DNA of 64,000 nt from Gracilaria domingensis (GCA_022539475.1 VCMS01000128.1:1-64000), one strand, 5' to 3'. Shown: positions 31,632-42,626, numbered from the stretch's first letter. Made by a program: numbers and translations. The notes: generated by a model from the sequence alone, not told the origin.

Positions 31632-32558
31632 ACACTAAACGTCAAAGAAGACGTTACGGAAAGAAGTGGAAGAATTTGGAACGACTTCTGTATGCTGATC
31701 GATGGACCTCGGAACGCAAGACGTTCAGTGATGTCGCTTAAGGCATGTGTCCTTGTAAAGAAGGTACGGCTGTTGTGGAAATTCTCGACCTTCTGTGCAA
31801 TCCCTTCGAAGAGACCTCTGTTCTCCTCTGTTCTCCATCGAATATCGATATTTGTGATGCGAATTTGTGGAGCTATATCGTCCCCACGTTGCACATTCTG
31901 GTTCGAGTGCTTACCGGTACCGTCGTAGCGGCAGAAGTCTCGATAATCACGCAAACAAATGTTAATCGCATTGTAACTTTCCCACATGGTAATGTCATGT
32001 TCCATGCTCTGTATATCGTCTTCAAGTCTGCAACTCAAAAGAGAGTGGCTTATAACCTTTATGGAGATTCCCAATGGCGCCTTTACGTGATCCAAGATCC
32101 GTGATGCTTTGTTTCGGGTTATCGGGGAGTTGCACCATTGAAGCACTCCGAAGGTCAGCTTAATCCGGTTTGGTTGCCTCTCTATCAGGTTCAGGACAAA
32201 TTCTTGTGTGATATTGTAACCAATATTCGAAGATAACGCGTTGAGCCATCATGTTCTTAGCTATTTCTGTAGAATAGAAAGAGCAAGAGGAAACAATGAT
32301 GTACTGCAAGATGCGTAACTTGTTTACCCATGCGTTTTGATACGTGGAACTATTAGCTTCAGTTGCATCATGTTCTGGTGAAGCACACTTTAGAACAGCT
32401 GAATACAACCAAGCTCTACCCGAACTTATGTCAATAAACCAGGATGGAATTCATTATGAGGCTTTATGTTCTGGTAACGACCCTGTAGACGTTCTCATTG
32501 CTCCAATTGTCTACCCCAGAATTCACTAAAAGCGTGTGACTTTCTTCGGTTTTCTTGA
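31632..32558. other. Intergenic between convergent genes; doubtful frames
   Basis: Two overlapping frames are open here, minus 31589-32146 (185 codons) and plus 31745-32104 (119 codons). Neither has a domain, a conserved motif or a convincing start. They overlap antisense, so at most one could be real, and I do not annotate either as a gene. Confidence 0.4.
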
Positions 32559-33897
32559 CTAAAGCTCCTTAAAGTCTTCGAGAACATTCAACTTCCTCAT
32601 GAACATCCTACGTTGGGTTTGTTGCAAATTGTCGGCATCTTCAAGAAGTGACTTGAGCCGAGATGATTCTTTGCTGATGTATTCAATGCCCTTGTCAGCT
32701 ATTTTCTTGAAGACCTTGGAATAGTAGTTGAAGTTTTCCTTGGCCTTGGCGTCTAGTGTTTCTACAGTTGCCCTGCACATGTCCATCACCTTTGCGCGTT
32801 CTTCTGCTGTCTTGGCATTGACGAACGACCTTACTTGTTCGGATATCTCAAGAACCTTGCCCGCTGAAGGTAGCACTCCGTAATCGACTGAAATATCCAT
32901 TCCCGTTAACTTGTTAGTGAACGCCAAAAGTGCATCTATAGTTGACTCCCCATCATAAGTCTGAACACCTTTCTTTCCATAATACTTGAAGGTTGGGAAT
33001 GTCGACACTTCTTGTTCCGCTGCGATCTGCCCAAACTTGTCTCCGTCCAGCTTAGCAATAACGACATTCTTGTCTTCCGAGAAGAGATCTGCTATCTTTT
33101 TCCAAATCTGCAACGCTGCTTCACACTACGTCTTTCACATGTCAGCAAACATGAGAACGGAATGTATGAAATGAATAGAAAAAGAAATACGTACAGTTTG
33201 GCTGAGCAAAGGATAAAGAACGTTCATACAAGCAGTGGAGCCATTCGTTAGATATATTCATTTTGAACTTCGTTCCGTATCTTGGTAGCATAAAGATTGC
33301 AGGACAACTCACGTTGGTTCCACAAAAGCCACAAGGGTGTGGTGATCTGTGCTTTCCGTCAACTTGTCAAAATTACTTGGGGTTAGTTCGACAATGTTGT
33401 CCGCCGTACCCTTGAGCTTCTTCTGACCGCCCGTTTTCTCGTTTACATATTCAAGCAAAGCCGAAGCCGTCCTCGAAGCTTTGACATCCTCTGCATCTTC
33501 AAACTTAGAGCCTTTCTGAACCCACTTCAGGGTTGGGAAACCTTGAATCTTAAAACGATTAGCTAGTTCCTTGTGAGCATCAGCGTCAACTTGAGCAATT
33601 ACAACGTCTTTCGATCGTTCAAATGCCTCTCCTAGTTTCTGGTATTCTGGAGCCAGACTCTTGCACTATTGGAGGAAGTTAGAGGATATGCCTTTTGCCA
33701 TATATCTTTTCTAATTATAAACTTACGTGTCCGCACCATGGGGCGTAGAACTCGACCATGACAGATGCTTTCGCTGGATCAAGAAGCGTGTCGAAATCTG
33801 CAGGAGTGACATCGTTGTAGTAATAAGCTCCAGAGAGAGATATCAAAGAAGCAAGAAGGGTCACTGAAATGACAGACTTATTATGTTTCCCAATCAT
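32559..33897 (-). CDS. Protein disulfide isomerase with ERp29 tail
   Basis: Exons: 33727-33897 (ATG 33897), 33313-33665, a proposed 7-nt micro-exon 33195-33201, and 32559-33125; predicted product 365 residues. A signal peptide (MIGKHNKSVISVTLLASLISLSGA) leads to a first thioredoxin domain with active site FYAPWCGH|CKSLAP, the first intron (61 bp) falling inside CGHC. The second thioredoxin domain (SNFDKLTES...DVVIA-like NVVIAKLDGDKFG) has lost CGHC: the modelled junction reads VEPTQTCEAALQIW. An all-helical ERp29 C-terminal domain follows (about 265-360). The ending DFKEL departs from canonical KDEL. This is the plant/protist PDI-D (PDIL2) layout: oxidative folding in the ER. Exon 2 ends in phase 2 and exon 4 starts in phase 0, so some extra exon or other site is required. 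Confidence 0.88.
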
Positions 33898-34579
33898 TCT
33901 TGGTGGCTCAAGCAACTACCTTCCAGAGCGTCCAGTAGAAGGGTCTCCAACAGTCCGGTTGGTGTGGCAAACAATTCCTATTCAGGAAAGAATTTCTGTA
34001 ACTTTTCCCGTTACTGGTGTACTTACTCTCAGTGATCTACGACCTTTAGCCCCTCAAACGCGACTGGAACCGATAAGGATCAATGACTGAAAACTAGAGC
34101 AAGTCTGCAGAAGGCCTCGGGTTTCAAGGCAAAACAGAGTTCCGCTCTTCAGCAATCCTCATCGTGATGAAGGCTGAATTAAGCTTAACGACAACAAGGA
34201 TGTTGACGATGCAACTGACTGGATCATCTACCAGGAGTAGATGATCTGCCCAATCAGCAACCAAAATCATTGTGGGCCAAACACCTTTGGTAGAATGGGC
34301 GGGTACGACGAAATTATTCTCTTACTTTGTCAATTAACTATTTGATCCACATGTGTGAATCATCTGATCGTGTTATATCGACGACGACGCGGAGCGTGAG
34401 AGGTTGGTAATCTTCTCTGCTACCGAAGTACAACCACTAGCGGCAGTGTAGGGGCAGTGGACATATTTGGTGAAAGGAAATCCATACATTAGGGCGTTAG
34501 GACTCCTAGTGCTGTTCCTATTCGCTTTGGGCGTGGTGCTTCTCTCGCCGACACGAGCTTCCGCCTGAGTCGGAACAAG
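33898..34579. other. Divergent promoter region of PDI and FKBP
   Basis: It contains a hairpin at about 34209-34231 (GATCATCTAC, 5-base loop, GTAGATGATC). No gene is seen. The starts at 33897 (minus) and 34580 (plus) imply two promoters within it. Confidence 0.45.
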
Positions 34580-35521
34580 ATGTCGTTCGTCGGAATTGAG
34601 GTCAAGCCGAGGAAGATAGTCTGGATAGATGCCACGCCGTTGAAGCAAATTTCCCTCAGTAACGTAAGTTGTGAAGAGAGCTGCAAAATTTTGTCGGCCT
34701 ATGCTAACGGTCTATGCCTTTTTTTCGTTTCCCTTTCGAAGGCCTGTCTCGTGAAACATCCAAAAACACAGAATGCCCGAGTCATCTTGGAGATTCTGAA
34801 ACCTGAAGACGATGAAGATTCTGACGATGAGCAACAGTCGAAACGAGTGGCCCTTGCAGTCCTGTCCTCCAAGACTGAAAACGTCAAACTTGATTTGATG
34901 CTTACTTCCCGTCTTGGACTTTCTATTGCCGGAAAGTCTGCTGCTGGAGCGGTCGTCCACGTTGTCGGAAACGAATACTACCCTGAGGACGAGGAAGACG
35001 AAGACGATGTTGGTATCGATACTGGATTGATGGGTATGGAAGTCATGTTCAGTGGGAGTGATAGTGAAGGAAGCAGTATGACTGATGATGATGATGAGTC
35101 AATGAGCGGTGAAGATTTGGAGGATCCTGGAAAGGAGAACGACGCGAACAAGAAGGTCGTCGTCAGGAAACGAACTACAGGTCTTCCGGTCGTTAATCAT
35201 CGGTCTGGGCTGAAGTTCCAGGATATCATTCTTGGCTCTGGGAAGAAGGTTGTGCAAGGCAGAAATGTGGCTCTGAAATACATCCTAAGATTGGAAAACG
35301 GGAAAGTAGTTGACAAGGCCGAAGCCAGAAAGCCATTCAAGTTCCGTCTTGGAGTGGGTGAATGTGTGAAAGGATTTGATATCGGGGTGAATGGTATGCG
35401 AGAAGGTGGAGAGCGTCACTTAATTGTCCCCCCCGATCTTGCATATGGGCGACATCCGCCACCCGGCATTCCCCGTAACGCAACGTTATACTTCGATATC
35501 ACAGTTGTTAAGGCCTTTTAA
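34580..35521 (+). CDS. Nucleoplasmin-type FKBP prolyl isomerase
   Basis: The N-terminus MSFVGIEVKPRKIVW begins a nucleoplasmin-like fold, as in yeast Fpr3/Fpr4 and insect FKBP39. Two acidic tracts (PEDDEDSDDEQQ and YYPEDEEDEDD) and a Ser/Asp-rich stretch follow, then a C-terminal FKBP domain with NVALKYILRLENGKVVD, FKFRLGVGECVKGFDIGV, GMREGGERHLIVPPDLAYG and the end NATLYFDITVVKAF. Family role: nuclear histone chaperone and prolyl isomerase. A 78-bp stretch, 34664-34741, has a GTAAGT donor, GCTAAC branch site and polypyrimidine-AAG acceptor, is a multiple of three and has no stop. Removing it gives 287 residues and joins LSN-ACLV as family alignment expects; retained, it gives 313. Confidence 0.92.
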   Translation: MSFVGIEVKPRKIVWIDATPLKQISLSNVSCEESCKILSAYANGLCLFFVSLSKACLVKHPKTQNARVILEILKPEDDEDSDDEQQSKRVALAVLSSKTENVKLDLMLTSRLGLSIAGKSAAGAVVHVVGNEYYPEDEEDEDDVGIDTGLMGMEVMFSGSDSEGSSMTDDDDESMSGEDLEDPGKENDANKKVVVRKRTTGLPVVNHRSGLKFQDIILGSGKKVVQGRNVALKYILRLENGKVVDKAEARKPFKFRLGVGECVKGFDIGVNGMREGGERHLIVPPDLAYGRHPPPGIPRNATLYFDITVVKAF

Positions 35522-35724
35522 CTTCTTGTCTGAGTGTAGTATGGTTGGAGAGAAGAACAGCATCGTGCCAGATACGTATGTCTAGCCACAGCTGCACTGT
35601 TTCTGCGGTTGGTGATTCCGCAACGCTAACTTAGTCCGCAGGGCTTCGCTTGGGCATTAATGCACGTCCCACCAAGTTCTAGTCATTTACTTACTACATC
35701 TAGGGCAAACTTCTGTTCTTACCG

Positions 35725-38259
35725 TCATGCTCTCAGGGCACTCATCGGCTTTCGTGGAACAATCGTATGGGCCACTTGATATGTAGATGGTGCTTCGTTG
35801 GATAACGGTATTTTGAATATGTCAGCTTCAGTTCGACAGGTTTCATCATCATCTGTGCAGTAGTATGTTACAACCTCAACTTCTACAATATCCAAAGCTG
35901 TCAGGGGGACCGAATAATCAGAGAGGTCAACTGCGAAAGAACCGTATTTCCCATTTTGCTTCACAACACCGCTATTCATAATTGTAACACCAGCTTCGAG
36001 GCCGCGTTCGATTTGTTCGTTCTGCAGATTCACTTGATATCTACTTAACGTGCCGGGTGTAAAATGAGATCTATCGGGAAGTCCAATTGCAAAGCTGACG
36101 GTCGACTTGGGTGTGGCAGGGTCGCAACTTATTTGCACTGCCCTTCTTCGATACGGAATCAAAGGCTTTCCTAGGTTCTGCACGTCAGGTGTCGGAATCG
36201 CTGAGGCAAAAGACATTGTAGATACCGTGTTGTTCTCAATGTTAACGACTCGAACAGCAAAATTATTTGTATCGGACACATATAATTCATCCCCTTTCGG
36301 TGAAAGGGCGAGACCTGAGGGTTCCCAAAACATCGCTTCTTTCCCGATCCCATCGCGCATACCAGGAGTACCGCTGCCGCATAGGACCTTAGCAAAACCC
36401 GACGTATCAACGGCTTTGATTCGATGATTGTAAGAGTCGGCAACGTATATTAAGTCTCGTTTTTCGTCGTAACAAACTGCTAACGGATGCTGAAACCTTG
36501 CGGTTGCACCGCGTCCTTCTCTGTCACCGTATGCAAACAGGTTTTCGGCAATTAAGCCATCACCACCGGCAATTGTTTTCGTAGGATGCAGCTGATCCTG
36601 GATTTCAATGCCTCGAACAGAGCTTGATTCACTGTCTGCCACGTACATCAAACCTTTTGACGTTGCACTTAGGTGACTCGGTTGAGCCCATGCGGCAAGT
36701 CTGCCGTTTGGAGAATTCTTCTCCAGTTCTCTGCCAGTTCCTGAGAATACCTGCCATGTGCTTGTCACAGAACGGTTTTTGCCGACGGACGGCAACTCCA
36801 AACTCCATATCTGGTGAGTACCAGCCATTGCTACAAACAGCGAATCCCCAACCAACTCAACATCCCATGGTGATGATAGGGATTGAAGTTTTCCCACCTT
36901 ACCACCTGCGTAATCAAATCCTTGTTCGCCATTTCCGCCGATTGTCGTGACACTTCCAGATCGAAGATCCACTGCACGCACAGCATGAGATTCCGTATCT
37001 GCGACGTAAAGAATGCCGTCAGACTCAGCAAGGCCCTGGGGGGAGTGGAAAGCAGCCTTCAGCGGATCGTCTGAGTCGATTAGCGATGCCTCCCCACTTC
37101 CAAAAACTCGCAAGACCCGTCGTGATTGCGTATCAACTTCAAGTATGCGATTGTTTCCAGAATCTGATACGTAAAGACGATCACCGTTTGCAGAAAATGC
37201 AAGCTTCCCTGGATATCGCAGGGGCGATTCTGACGGGCGCTTCAACAGAGCGCTGCGCTTTGGAGCTGGGGGAAGCGGTCGATGGTCAATAATGGATCCG
37301 TAGTATTCTAAAGCGGCGGCTATTACTACATCAATATCGTTCTCTTGTCTCTCCCCTGCCCAAACTGCGAGCAGGTTACCTCGCGGTCCTACCAATGCCA
37401 GAGTAGGCCAGGAGCTGACTCCAAGCCCATTCCAAAGCGACATTCGTTCGTCATTGACGACTGGATGACGCACATCATACCTTTCCACGGCGGCCGCAAC
37501 ATTGGCGGTATCCCGTTCTGCCGTAAATTTTGCAGAGTGTACGCCGACAACTGTGAGCCCCCCACTGCCATCTTCGCCATATTTTGTTTCTAACTGCCGC
37601 AGTTTTGGAAGGACATGTTGACAATTCACACAGCAATACGTGAAGAAATCGCAGAGCACCAACTTGCCTTTGAGCTCTTTCGAAAAGCTCAGAGGACGAC
37701 TATTTATCCAGTCTGATGATCTTGGAAAGTCTGGGCAGCTTATAGGAGGCCTTGAATCAATCCTCTGAATGTATTGAAACGCTTCTTGGTACTGCTGTGA
37801 TTGCTCATCGATTGCCAACGCAGGTTGAACGCCAGATCGAATTGGGGCTTGTGGTAGACCGAGCGACGATAGGAGGGCTTTTGGCGAAATGAGGCGAAAT
37901 TGTTCTTTCAGTCGAAACAACACACCCAGCGTCGCGAACCCCAAAGCTCCACTAGAAAGTTGCAGAGCTTGTCTTCTTGACATATTGAGCACAGAGAGCT
38001 GCCGCTTGTTACCCTCATTTGGTTCATTTTCACCATTTTCTTTTTTGCAGGCAATGATTGCGATTCCTCCTCTGCGGAACTTCTTTCGCGAATCGTACAC
38101 AGGGGCTCTGGTCCTCTGGACAGAATCCGGGGATGCAAGGAATGAGCTTCGGAAACCAGTTTTAGAGACGGGTGAGATGAACGTTTGTGGGAGTTGCGCA
38201 GGTTGTTTTGGACTAATTTGTATGTTTTCTGTGCAAGACCAATATGGAATGAATGCCAT
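35725..38259 (-). CDS. Lumenal thioredoxin-NHL protein, SOQ1/NHLRC2-like
   Basis: 844 residues from ATG 38259. Residues 1 to about 70 are a plastid transit peptide (MAFIPYW...). R95-R96 in SRRQALQ with hydrophobic SSGALGFATLGVLF and a PALA site near 149 form a twin-arginine thylakoid-transfer signal. Residues about 165-345 are a TlpA-like thioredoxin domain with C-C-V-N-C at 209-213, close to the CCINC of plant SOQ1. Residues about 350-700 carry NHL repeats (LYVSDSGNNRILEVD, LYVADTESHAVRAVD, IYVADSYNHRIKAVD, LYVSDTNNFAVRVVN), a beta propeller, followed by a beta-rich C-terminal domain. SOQ1 prevents a sustained form of non-photochemical quenching; it is a membrane protein with an extra HAD domain, both absent here. 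Convergent with FKBP, 203 bp between stops. Confidence 0.88.
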   Translation of the reverse strand: MAFIPYWSCTENIQISPKQPAQLPQTFISPVSKTGFRSSFLASPDSVQRTRAPVYDSRKKFRRGGIAIIACKKENGENEPNEGNKRQLSVLNMSRRQALQLSSGALGFATLGVLFRLKEQFRLISPKALLSSLGLPQAPIRSGVQPALAIDEQSQQYQEAFQYIQRIDSRPPISCPDFPRSSDWINSRPLSFSKELKGKLVLCDFFTYCCVNCQHVLPKLRQLETKYGEDGSGGLTVVGVHSAKFTAERDTANVAAAVERYDVRHPVVNDERMSLWNGLGVSSWPTLALVGPRGNLLAVWAGERQENDIDVVIAAALEYYGSIIDHRPLPPAPKRSALLKRPSESPLRYPGKLAFSANGDRLYVSDSGNNRILEVDTQSRRVLRVFGSGEASLIDSDDPLKAAFHSPQGLAESDGILYVADTESHAVRAVDLRSGSVTTIGGNGEQGFDYAGGKVGKLQSLSSPWDVELVGDSLFVAMAGTHQIWSLELPSVGKNRSVTSTWQVFSGTGRELEKNSPNGRLAAWAQPSHLSATSKGLMYVADSESSSVRGIEIQDQLHPTKTIAGGDGLIAENLFAYGDREGRGATARFQHPLAVCYDEKRDLIYVADSYNHRIKAVDTSGFAKVLCGSGTPGMRDGIGKEAMFWEPSGLALSPKGDELYVSDTNNFAVRVVNIENNTVSTMSFASAIPTPDVQNLGKPLIPYRRRAVQISCDPATPKSTVSFAIGLPDRSHFTPGTLSRYQVNLQNEQIERGLEAGVTIMNSGVVKQNGKYGSFAVDLSDYSVPLTALDIVEVEVVTYYCTDDDETCRTEADIFKIPLSNEAPSTYQVAHTIVPRKPMSALRA

Positions 38260-39124
38260 ATTCTTGGAGAGGACTGCAAACCTATCCAAGTGTGCTCAAT
38301 TTTAGTAGTTTCACTTAGACTGAACGCTTCTAGAACCGAAATGCAAATCGACCGTGTGCATTAAGTCCAGCATGAAGCCCGGAAATGACAGTTACAGCTA
38401 ATGGGCGCCAACAAAATCCACGTTATGAACTTCGCACCAACAATGACACCATCGCGGGCGAAAGAGATAAGAAACTAGGTAAGTTATGCATATATCTATG
38501 CCTGTGAAGGGTCAAAACAATGGAGCCTGGGGCAGCTGATGGCAGTCATTACTGAGTTCATCATAGGCTGGTACTAACGGTACCGATGGTTGTACCATCG
38601 GTAACTTAGATACGATGCCTCTGATGGCTGAGGGCAAAGGAAAGCCATGCCGCTGCAATAGCCAAAGAGTCAGGCGTTAACGGTGACATGTACACCACTT
38701 GGAGCACTTTGATTGGTGCGGGCAGCATGCAAAACGTCAGTGCAAGCCAAGTCGTGAGCCTTTGGCAAAGATCTATGCGGCTCAAATAGAGTTCAACGTG
38801 ACGTTGCGCCAAACATAAGCAGATCTGAGAGGACTGCCGTCATTCACTAAGTTTCGCAGAAAACGCTTGTTCGAAGGGAAAAGATCGCAGTTAATGAGGC
38901 CCTCGTTTACATTTGAAGGAAGCATCAAAATTACCTTCCAGCATGGTTCCTTAACACTGTTAGATTGAGTTAAAAAAAAAAAGTTACTTAAACAAAATTG
39001 TGGCGTTCACGAAGAACAAGAAAAGAAGCAGAGTTAAACCCCTTATTCCCCTTCTTCAGCATTGTCGAATCAGCAATACTGTATAAGTTATTAGAAGACA
39101 GAAACGAAAGAGACGACAAAAACG
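38260..39124. other. Intergenic; hairpin and poly-A tract, no gene
   Basis: A hairpin is at about 38579-38603 (GGTACCGATGGT, 3-base loop, ACCATCGGTAAC). An A11-12 tract lies near 38970. A 68-codon minus frame (38606-38812) shows no domain. Confidence 0.4.
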
Positions 39125-40159
39125 TCATCGAAATGTACATGGTTGCAGAACCGAGTATGCCAACATCGAAGAGGTGTTCCTCATGTTCGAGCCTACACGT
39201 CTCTTTCTCGGCAAAACCATGACCGGACGGCTAAGAGCGACTTGGGCTTCATTCTGTTTCGGTCGCCGTATTTGCCTAACAGCAGTCTTACTAACGACAG
39301 CCGAAACCGCGTAGCGAACAATCCTCCTTTGATAGCCTCTCCAAAACTCTCCAACTCCAGATTGAAGCATTTCGCGTGTAGTGGCAGCAACTGATCCACA
39401 ATAGATGTTCCTGACAGAGTCGACAGCAACGCGTCGACTGACCGCCTTGAATGGTTCTGCCAACACGCCTCCAAGAAGATTAGCAGTGGTTGCCGCAGCG
39501 ACGATACTGACTGTTGACGGGGTTGAGGCGCTGTTGTTGTCGATCGTTGTGCGAAGCGTCTTGTAAATCGAATAATCGACAAATACGGCCGGTACGGTAC
39601 TCGCTAACGCCGGAATTGCACCAGAGAACATGACTCGGCGACTGGCAGTATAGGCCTGAAACACATGAGCACAAGTAACGCCCTTCCGAGTGGCATAATA
39701 CAACGAATGTAACGGAAAAGTACACATGACAGCCATGACACCGGAGAGCGTAGCAATGTTGAGATGCTGCGCGGAAGAAATGTGTTCAACACGCTGGCGT
39801 CTCATCAAAAGCTGTGTGCCAAGCTCAAAAAACGCGACGGTCAATGCCTTTGTGGGCACTCGTTTCAGACAGCCCATGGAGATGACTGACACAATCTGAT
39901 GCCAAGAATGGTGTTTGAACAGCTGTACAATGGCGAGCGGTAGCGTGTTGGGGGCGGTTTTGGCTGGGTTTTGAACGAGCTTGGTGGCCAGATCCAGCGG
40001 GGCTGACGGGATTTGAGACAGAAAGGTAGCGAGCGCGGCGGCAAAGGACGCAGACCTGATGCGGGTCCAATCGATTGGCGGCGGCTCTGGCGGGGTTGCA
40101 TGGCGGATTCGGCGACATACTGGCGGTTGTACTCTGGTATAGACGGTGGACAGGGACAT
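39125..40159 (-). CDS. Divergent mitochondrial-carrier-family protein
   Basis: 344 residues in one exon, ATG at 40159. The three-fold carrier layout is recognisable from three weakened signatures at the ends of odd helices: SAPLDLATKLVQ (about 52-63), TFPLHSLYYATRKG (about 150-163) and AEPFKAVSRRVAV (about 235-248). Between them lie hydrophobic, Gly/Ala-rich helices and RIVRYAVSAVV near the end. All three motifs deviate from P-x-[DE]-x-x-[KR], the second and third lacking the acidic residue. That would weaken the usual matrix salt-bridge gate. Plant and algal relatives with such motifs include uncharacterised mitochondrial or plastid-envelope carriers. Substrate unknown. Basic C-terminal tail. 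Divergent from phosphoglucomutase. Confidence 0.65.
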   Translation of the reverse strand: MSLSTVYTRVQPPVCRRIRHATPPEPPPIDWTRIRSASFAAALATFLSQIPSAPLDLATKLVQNPAKTAPNTLPLAIVQLFKHHSWHQIVSVISMGCLKRVPTKALTVAFFELGTQLLMRRQRVEHISSAQHLNIATLSGVMAVMCTFPLHSLYYATRKGVTCAHVFQAYTASRRVMFSGAIPALASTVPAVFVDYSIYKTLRTTIDNNSASTPSTVSIVAAATTANLLGGVLAEPFKAVSRRVAVDSVRNIYCGSVAATTREMLQSGVGEFWRGYQRRIVRYAVSAVVSKTAVRQIRRPKQNEAQVALSRPVMVLPRKRRVGSNMRNTSSMLAYSVLQPCTFR

Positions 40160-40871
40160 CGCGAAGCTTGAACAGTTAGAAGCAGGGAATGGGAACAGGG
40201 GAAGGATGCCCCAAAGGTCTCGCAGAAGCCGAATCGAATCGGTTGGAGGTTGACCGGTTATCTATCTACTGACGACGCGAATTACCGACCGTGGCACACG
40301 TCATGCTTGTGGAGCACGCCCCGAATAACAGCTGAATATTATTCACGCGGCATGAATCATGCCCCGTGAGAAGACGATATGACGTGAGCGGCCACGTCTG
40401 AGGGGAGGCGCTTCTCGCGCGCCGATTGGGTGACGTGTGGCGACGCGTGTCGACCGCGGCGGCGGTTCGATTTGCAACAGAGGCGCCAATTGGACGGCGT
40501 GGGCGGACACTTTGTGCCGCTTGGGTGACCCCATTGACAGTTGACGCAGCTTACAGAGCGATTCTACGCGCTTTTGAATTCCTCGATGGTAAGATATTGT
40601 GTACCGTTGGCGCCAATCAGCACGCCGAGCGGCACGCGCCCAAGATGTCGGTCGCGTGGTACATCCAGTGGTGCGTCGACAAGTGGTCCATTCTGCTTTA
40701 CAAAGTGTTTCGACCCGCCACGCGCGGCGCTGCCCCTGCGCTGTGAGAACACATGAATCAATGGCGATTTGTTAGCTCAAAAGGGCGTCGTTCCCCCGCG
40801 CCCAAGACATCCTTCTGCTAACATTCCGCTCTTCCCCTTCTAGTGTCGCACGTCGAAACATTTCCCTCGGC
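40160..40871. promoter_or_regulatory. Divergent promoter of carrier and phosphoglucomutase
   Basis: Starts at 40159 (minus) and 40872 (plus) bound the region. A 106-codon plus frame (40426-40746) with an ATG at 40645 could be an upstream frame or a skipped 5' exon, but shows no domain. A C/T-rich leader immediately precedes the phosphoglucomutase start. Confidence 0.4.
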
Positions 40872-42626
40872 ATGAATGCGTCTTTCAGCGTAACTGCGGT
40901 CCCCACAGCTCCGATTGATGGTCAGAAGACTGGTACATCCGGACTGCGGAAAAAGGTCGCCGTCTTTCAACAGCCCAACTATCTTCAAAACTGGGTCCAA
41001 TCTCTGTTCTCCTCGCTTGATGGATTGAGTGGATCCACCATTGCACTGGGTGGTGATGGACGCTATTGGAACACCGATGCAATCCGCATCATTTGCAGAA
41101 TCGCTGCCGCTAATGGCGTTAAGCACGTCAAGGTTGGACAAAATGGCATTCTCTGCACCCCCGCTATGAGTGCTGTGATCCGCGCACAGAGTTTGTATGG
41201 TGGCATCATTCTTACCGCCAGTCATAACCCCGGTGGTCCCTCGAATGACTTTGGTATCAAGTACAACGTGTCCAACGGAGGTCCTGCGCCGGAGAGCGTT
41301 ACATCAAAGATCTTCGCAAACACCAAGTCCATATCGGAGTACAGCTATGCAACGCTTCCAGACGCTTCAGTCGAACAAGACCCCTTCTCTGGCGTTGATC
41401 TTTCTGTGAAAACCTCCACAACTTTCACAAACTTCTCCGACGACTCTACCTTCACCATTGAGGTCATCGACTCTGCCGATGACTACGTCAATCTGCTTCG
41501 CTCCATGTTCGACTTTGAAAAGCTTTCCACCCTGTTTGCGCGACCGGACTTTTCCTTCTTGTTCGACGCCATGAGCGGTGTCACAGGACCGTACGGCAGT
41601 CGAATCTTCGTCGAAATGCTCGGCGGAAAGCCTGACTGCGTCATGCGCGCAGAACCGCTCGAAGACTTTGGCGGCGGTCATCCAGACCCTAATCTCACCT
41701 ATGCCGCCCAATTGGTGGCGAAGTGCGACCCGAAACAGAACCCCGATGCACCCGTCATGGGCGCTGCTTCTGATGGTGATGGCGATCGAAACATGATTCT
41801 TGGCCGAGGCTTTTTTGTCACTCCGTCGGATTCGGTGGCTGTTATTGCTGCCAAGGCTGTTGATGCCATTCCTTACTTTTCGAACGGGCTCAAGGGCGTG
41901 GCGCGTAGTATGCCTACCGCAGGTGCGCTTGATCGCGTGGCAAAGGGGTTAGGCATTGAGATGCATGAGGTTCCCACTGGGTGGAAGTATTTTGGAAACC
42001 TTATGGATGCGGAGCGCGCTCAGATCTGCGGCGAAGAGTCTTTTGGAACCGGCTCAGATCATGTGAGGGAAAAGGACGGTATCTTTGCCGTGTTGGCTTG
42101 GCTGTCTATCATTGCGCATGAAAGTGAAGGGAAAGATAAGATTGTTAGCATCGAGGATATTGTCACGTCTCACTGGAAAACGTATGGACGGAATTACTTT
42201 TCCAGATACGATTACGAAGAAGTGGAGAGTGACTCTGCGAATGCTATGATGGCTCATTTGGATGAACTGCAGTCGACAATGAACTCGGCCCGTTCTGGAG
42301 ATGAGGGAATGACAATCGATGCTGACTTCGACACAAAGGTTGCTGTCGCTGATAACTTTTCGTACGTAGACCCTGTTGACGGGTCGGAGGCAAAGGGCCA
42401 GGGTCGTCGATTTGTGTTCGAGGATGGTAGTCGAGTGATTTTCAGACTGTCCGGAACCGGTTCTTCTGGTGCGACGATTCGAATGTATGTCGAGCGATAT
42501 GAGAGTGATGAGGCGGCGCAGAAGGAAGATGCGCAGGTCGCTTTGAAACCGTTCATCGATCTTGCGTTGAAGGTTTCCAAGTTGCAGGAGTTTACCGGGC
42601 GTGAGAAACCCACTGTAATCACCTGA
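40872..42626 (+). CDS. Phosphoglucomutase
   Basis: 584 residues, single exon. It interconverts glucose-1-phosphate and glucose-6-phosphate through a phosphoserine. Seen: catalytic S117 in TASHNPGG, the Mg2+ loop DGDGDR at 301-306, the sugar-binding [17 protein letters not shown], and the phosphate-binding [13 protein letters not shown] near the C-terminus. Length and order match cytosolic eukaryotic PGM1. No transit peptide is obvious, so it is probably cytosolic; in red algae starch (floridean) is also cytosolic and draws on this step. The start ATG at 40872 is the first after the C/T-rich leader. Convergent with the DUF1295 gene, with only 69 bp between stops. Confidence 0.97.
   Translation: MNASFSVTAVPTAPIDGQKTGTSGLRKKVAVFQQPNYLQNWVQSLFSSLDGLSGSTIALGGDGRYWNTDAIRIICRIAAANGVKHVKVGQNGILCTPAMSAVIRAQSLYGGIILTASHNPGGPSNDFGIKYNVSNGGPAPESVTSKIFANTKSISEYSYATLPDASVEQDPFSGVDLSVKTSTTFTNFSDDSTFTIEVIDSADDYVNLLRSMFDFEKLSTLFARPDFSFLFDAMSGVTGPYGSRIFVEMLGGKPDCVMRAEPLEDFGGGHPDPNLTYAAQLVAKCDPKQNPDAPVMGAASDGDGDRNMILGRGFFVTPSDSVAVIAAKAVDAIPYFSNGLKGVARSMPTAGALDRVAKGLGIEMHEVPTGWKYFGNLMDAERAQICGEESFGTGSDHVREKDGIFAVLAWLSIIAHESEGKDKIVSIEDIVTSHWKTYGRNYFSRYDYEEVESDSANAMMAHLDELQSTMNSARSGDEGMTIDADFDTKVAVADNFSYVDPVDGSEAKGQGRRFVFEDGSRVIFRLSGTGSSGATIRMYVERYESDEAAQKEDAQVALKPFIDLALKVSKLQEFTGREKPTVIT

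Noticed and set aside
31589-32146. 185-codon minus frame and overlapping 119-codon plus frame
   Set aside because: Mutually antisense, no motif, no splice or start support; probably 3' flanking DNA.
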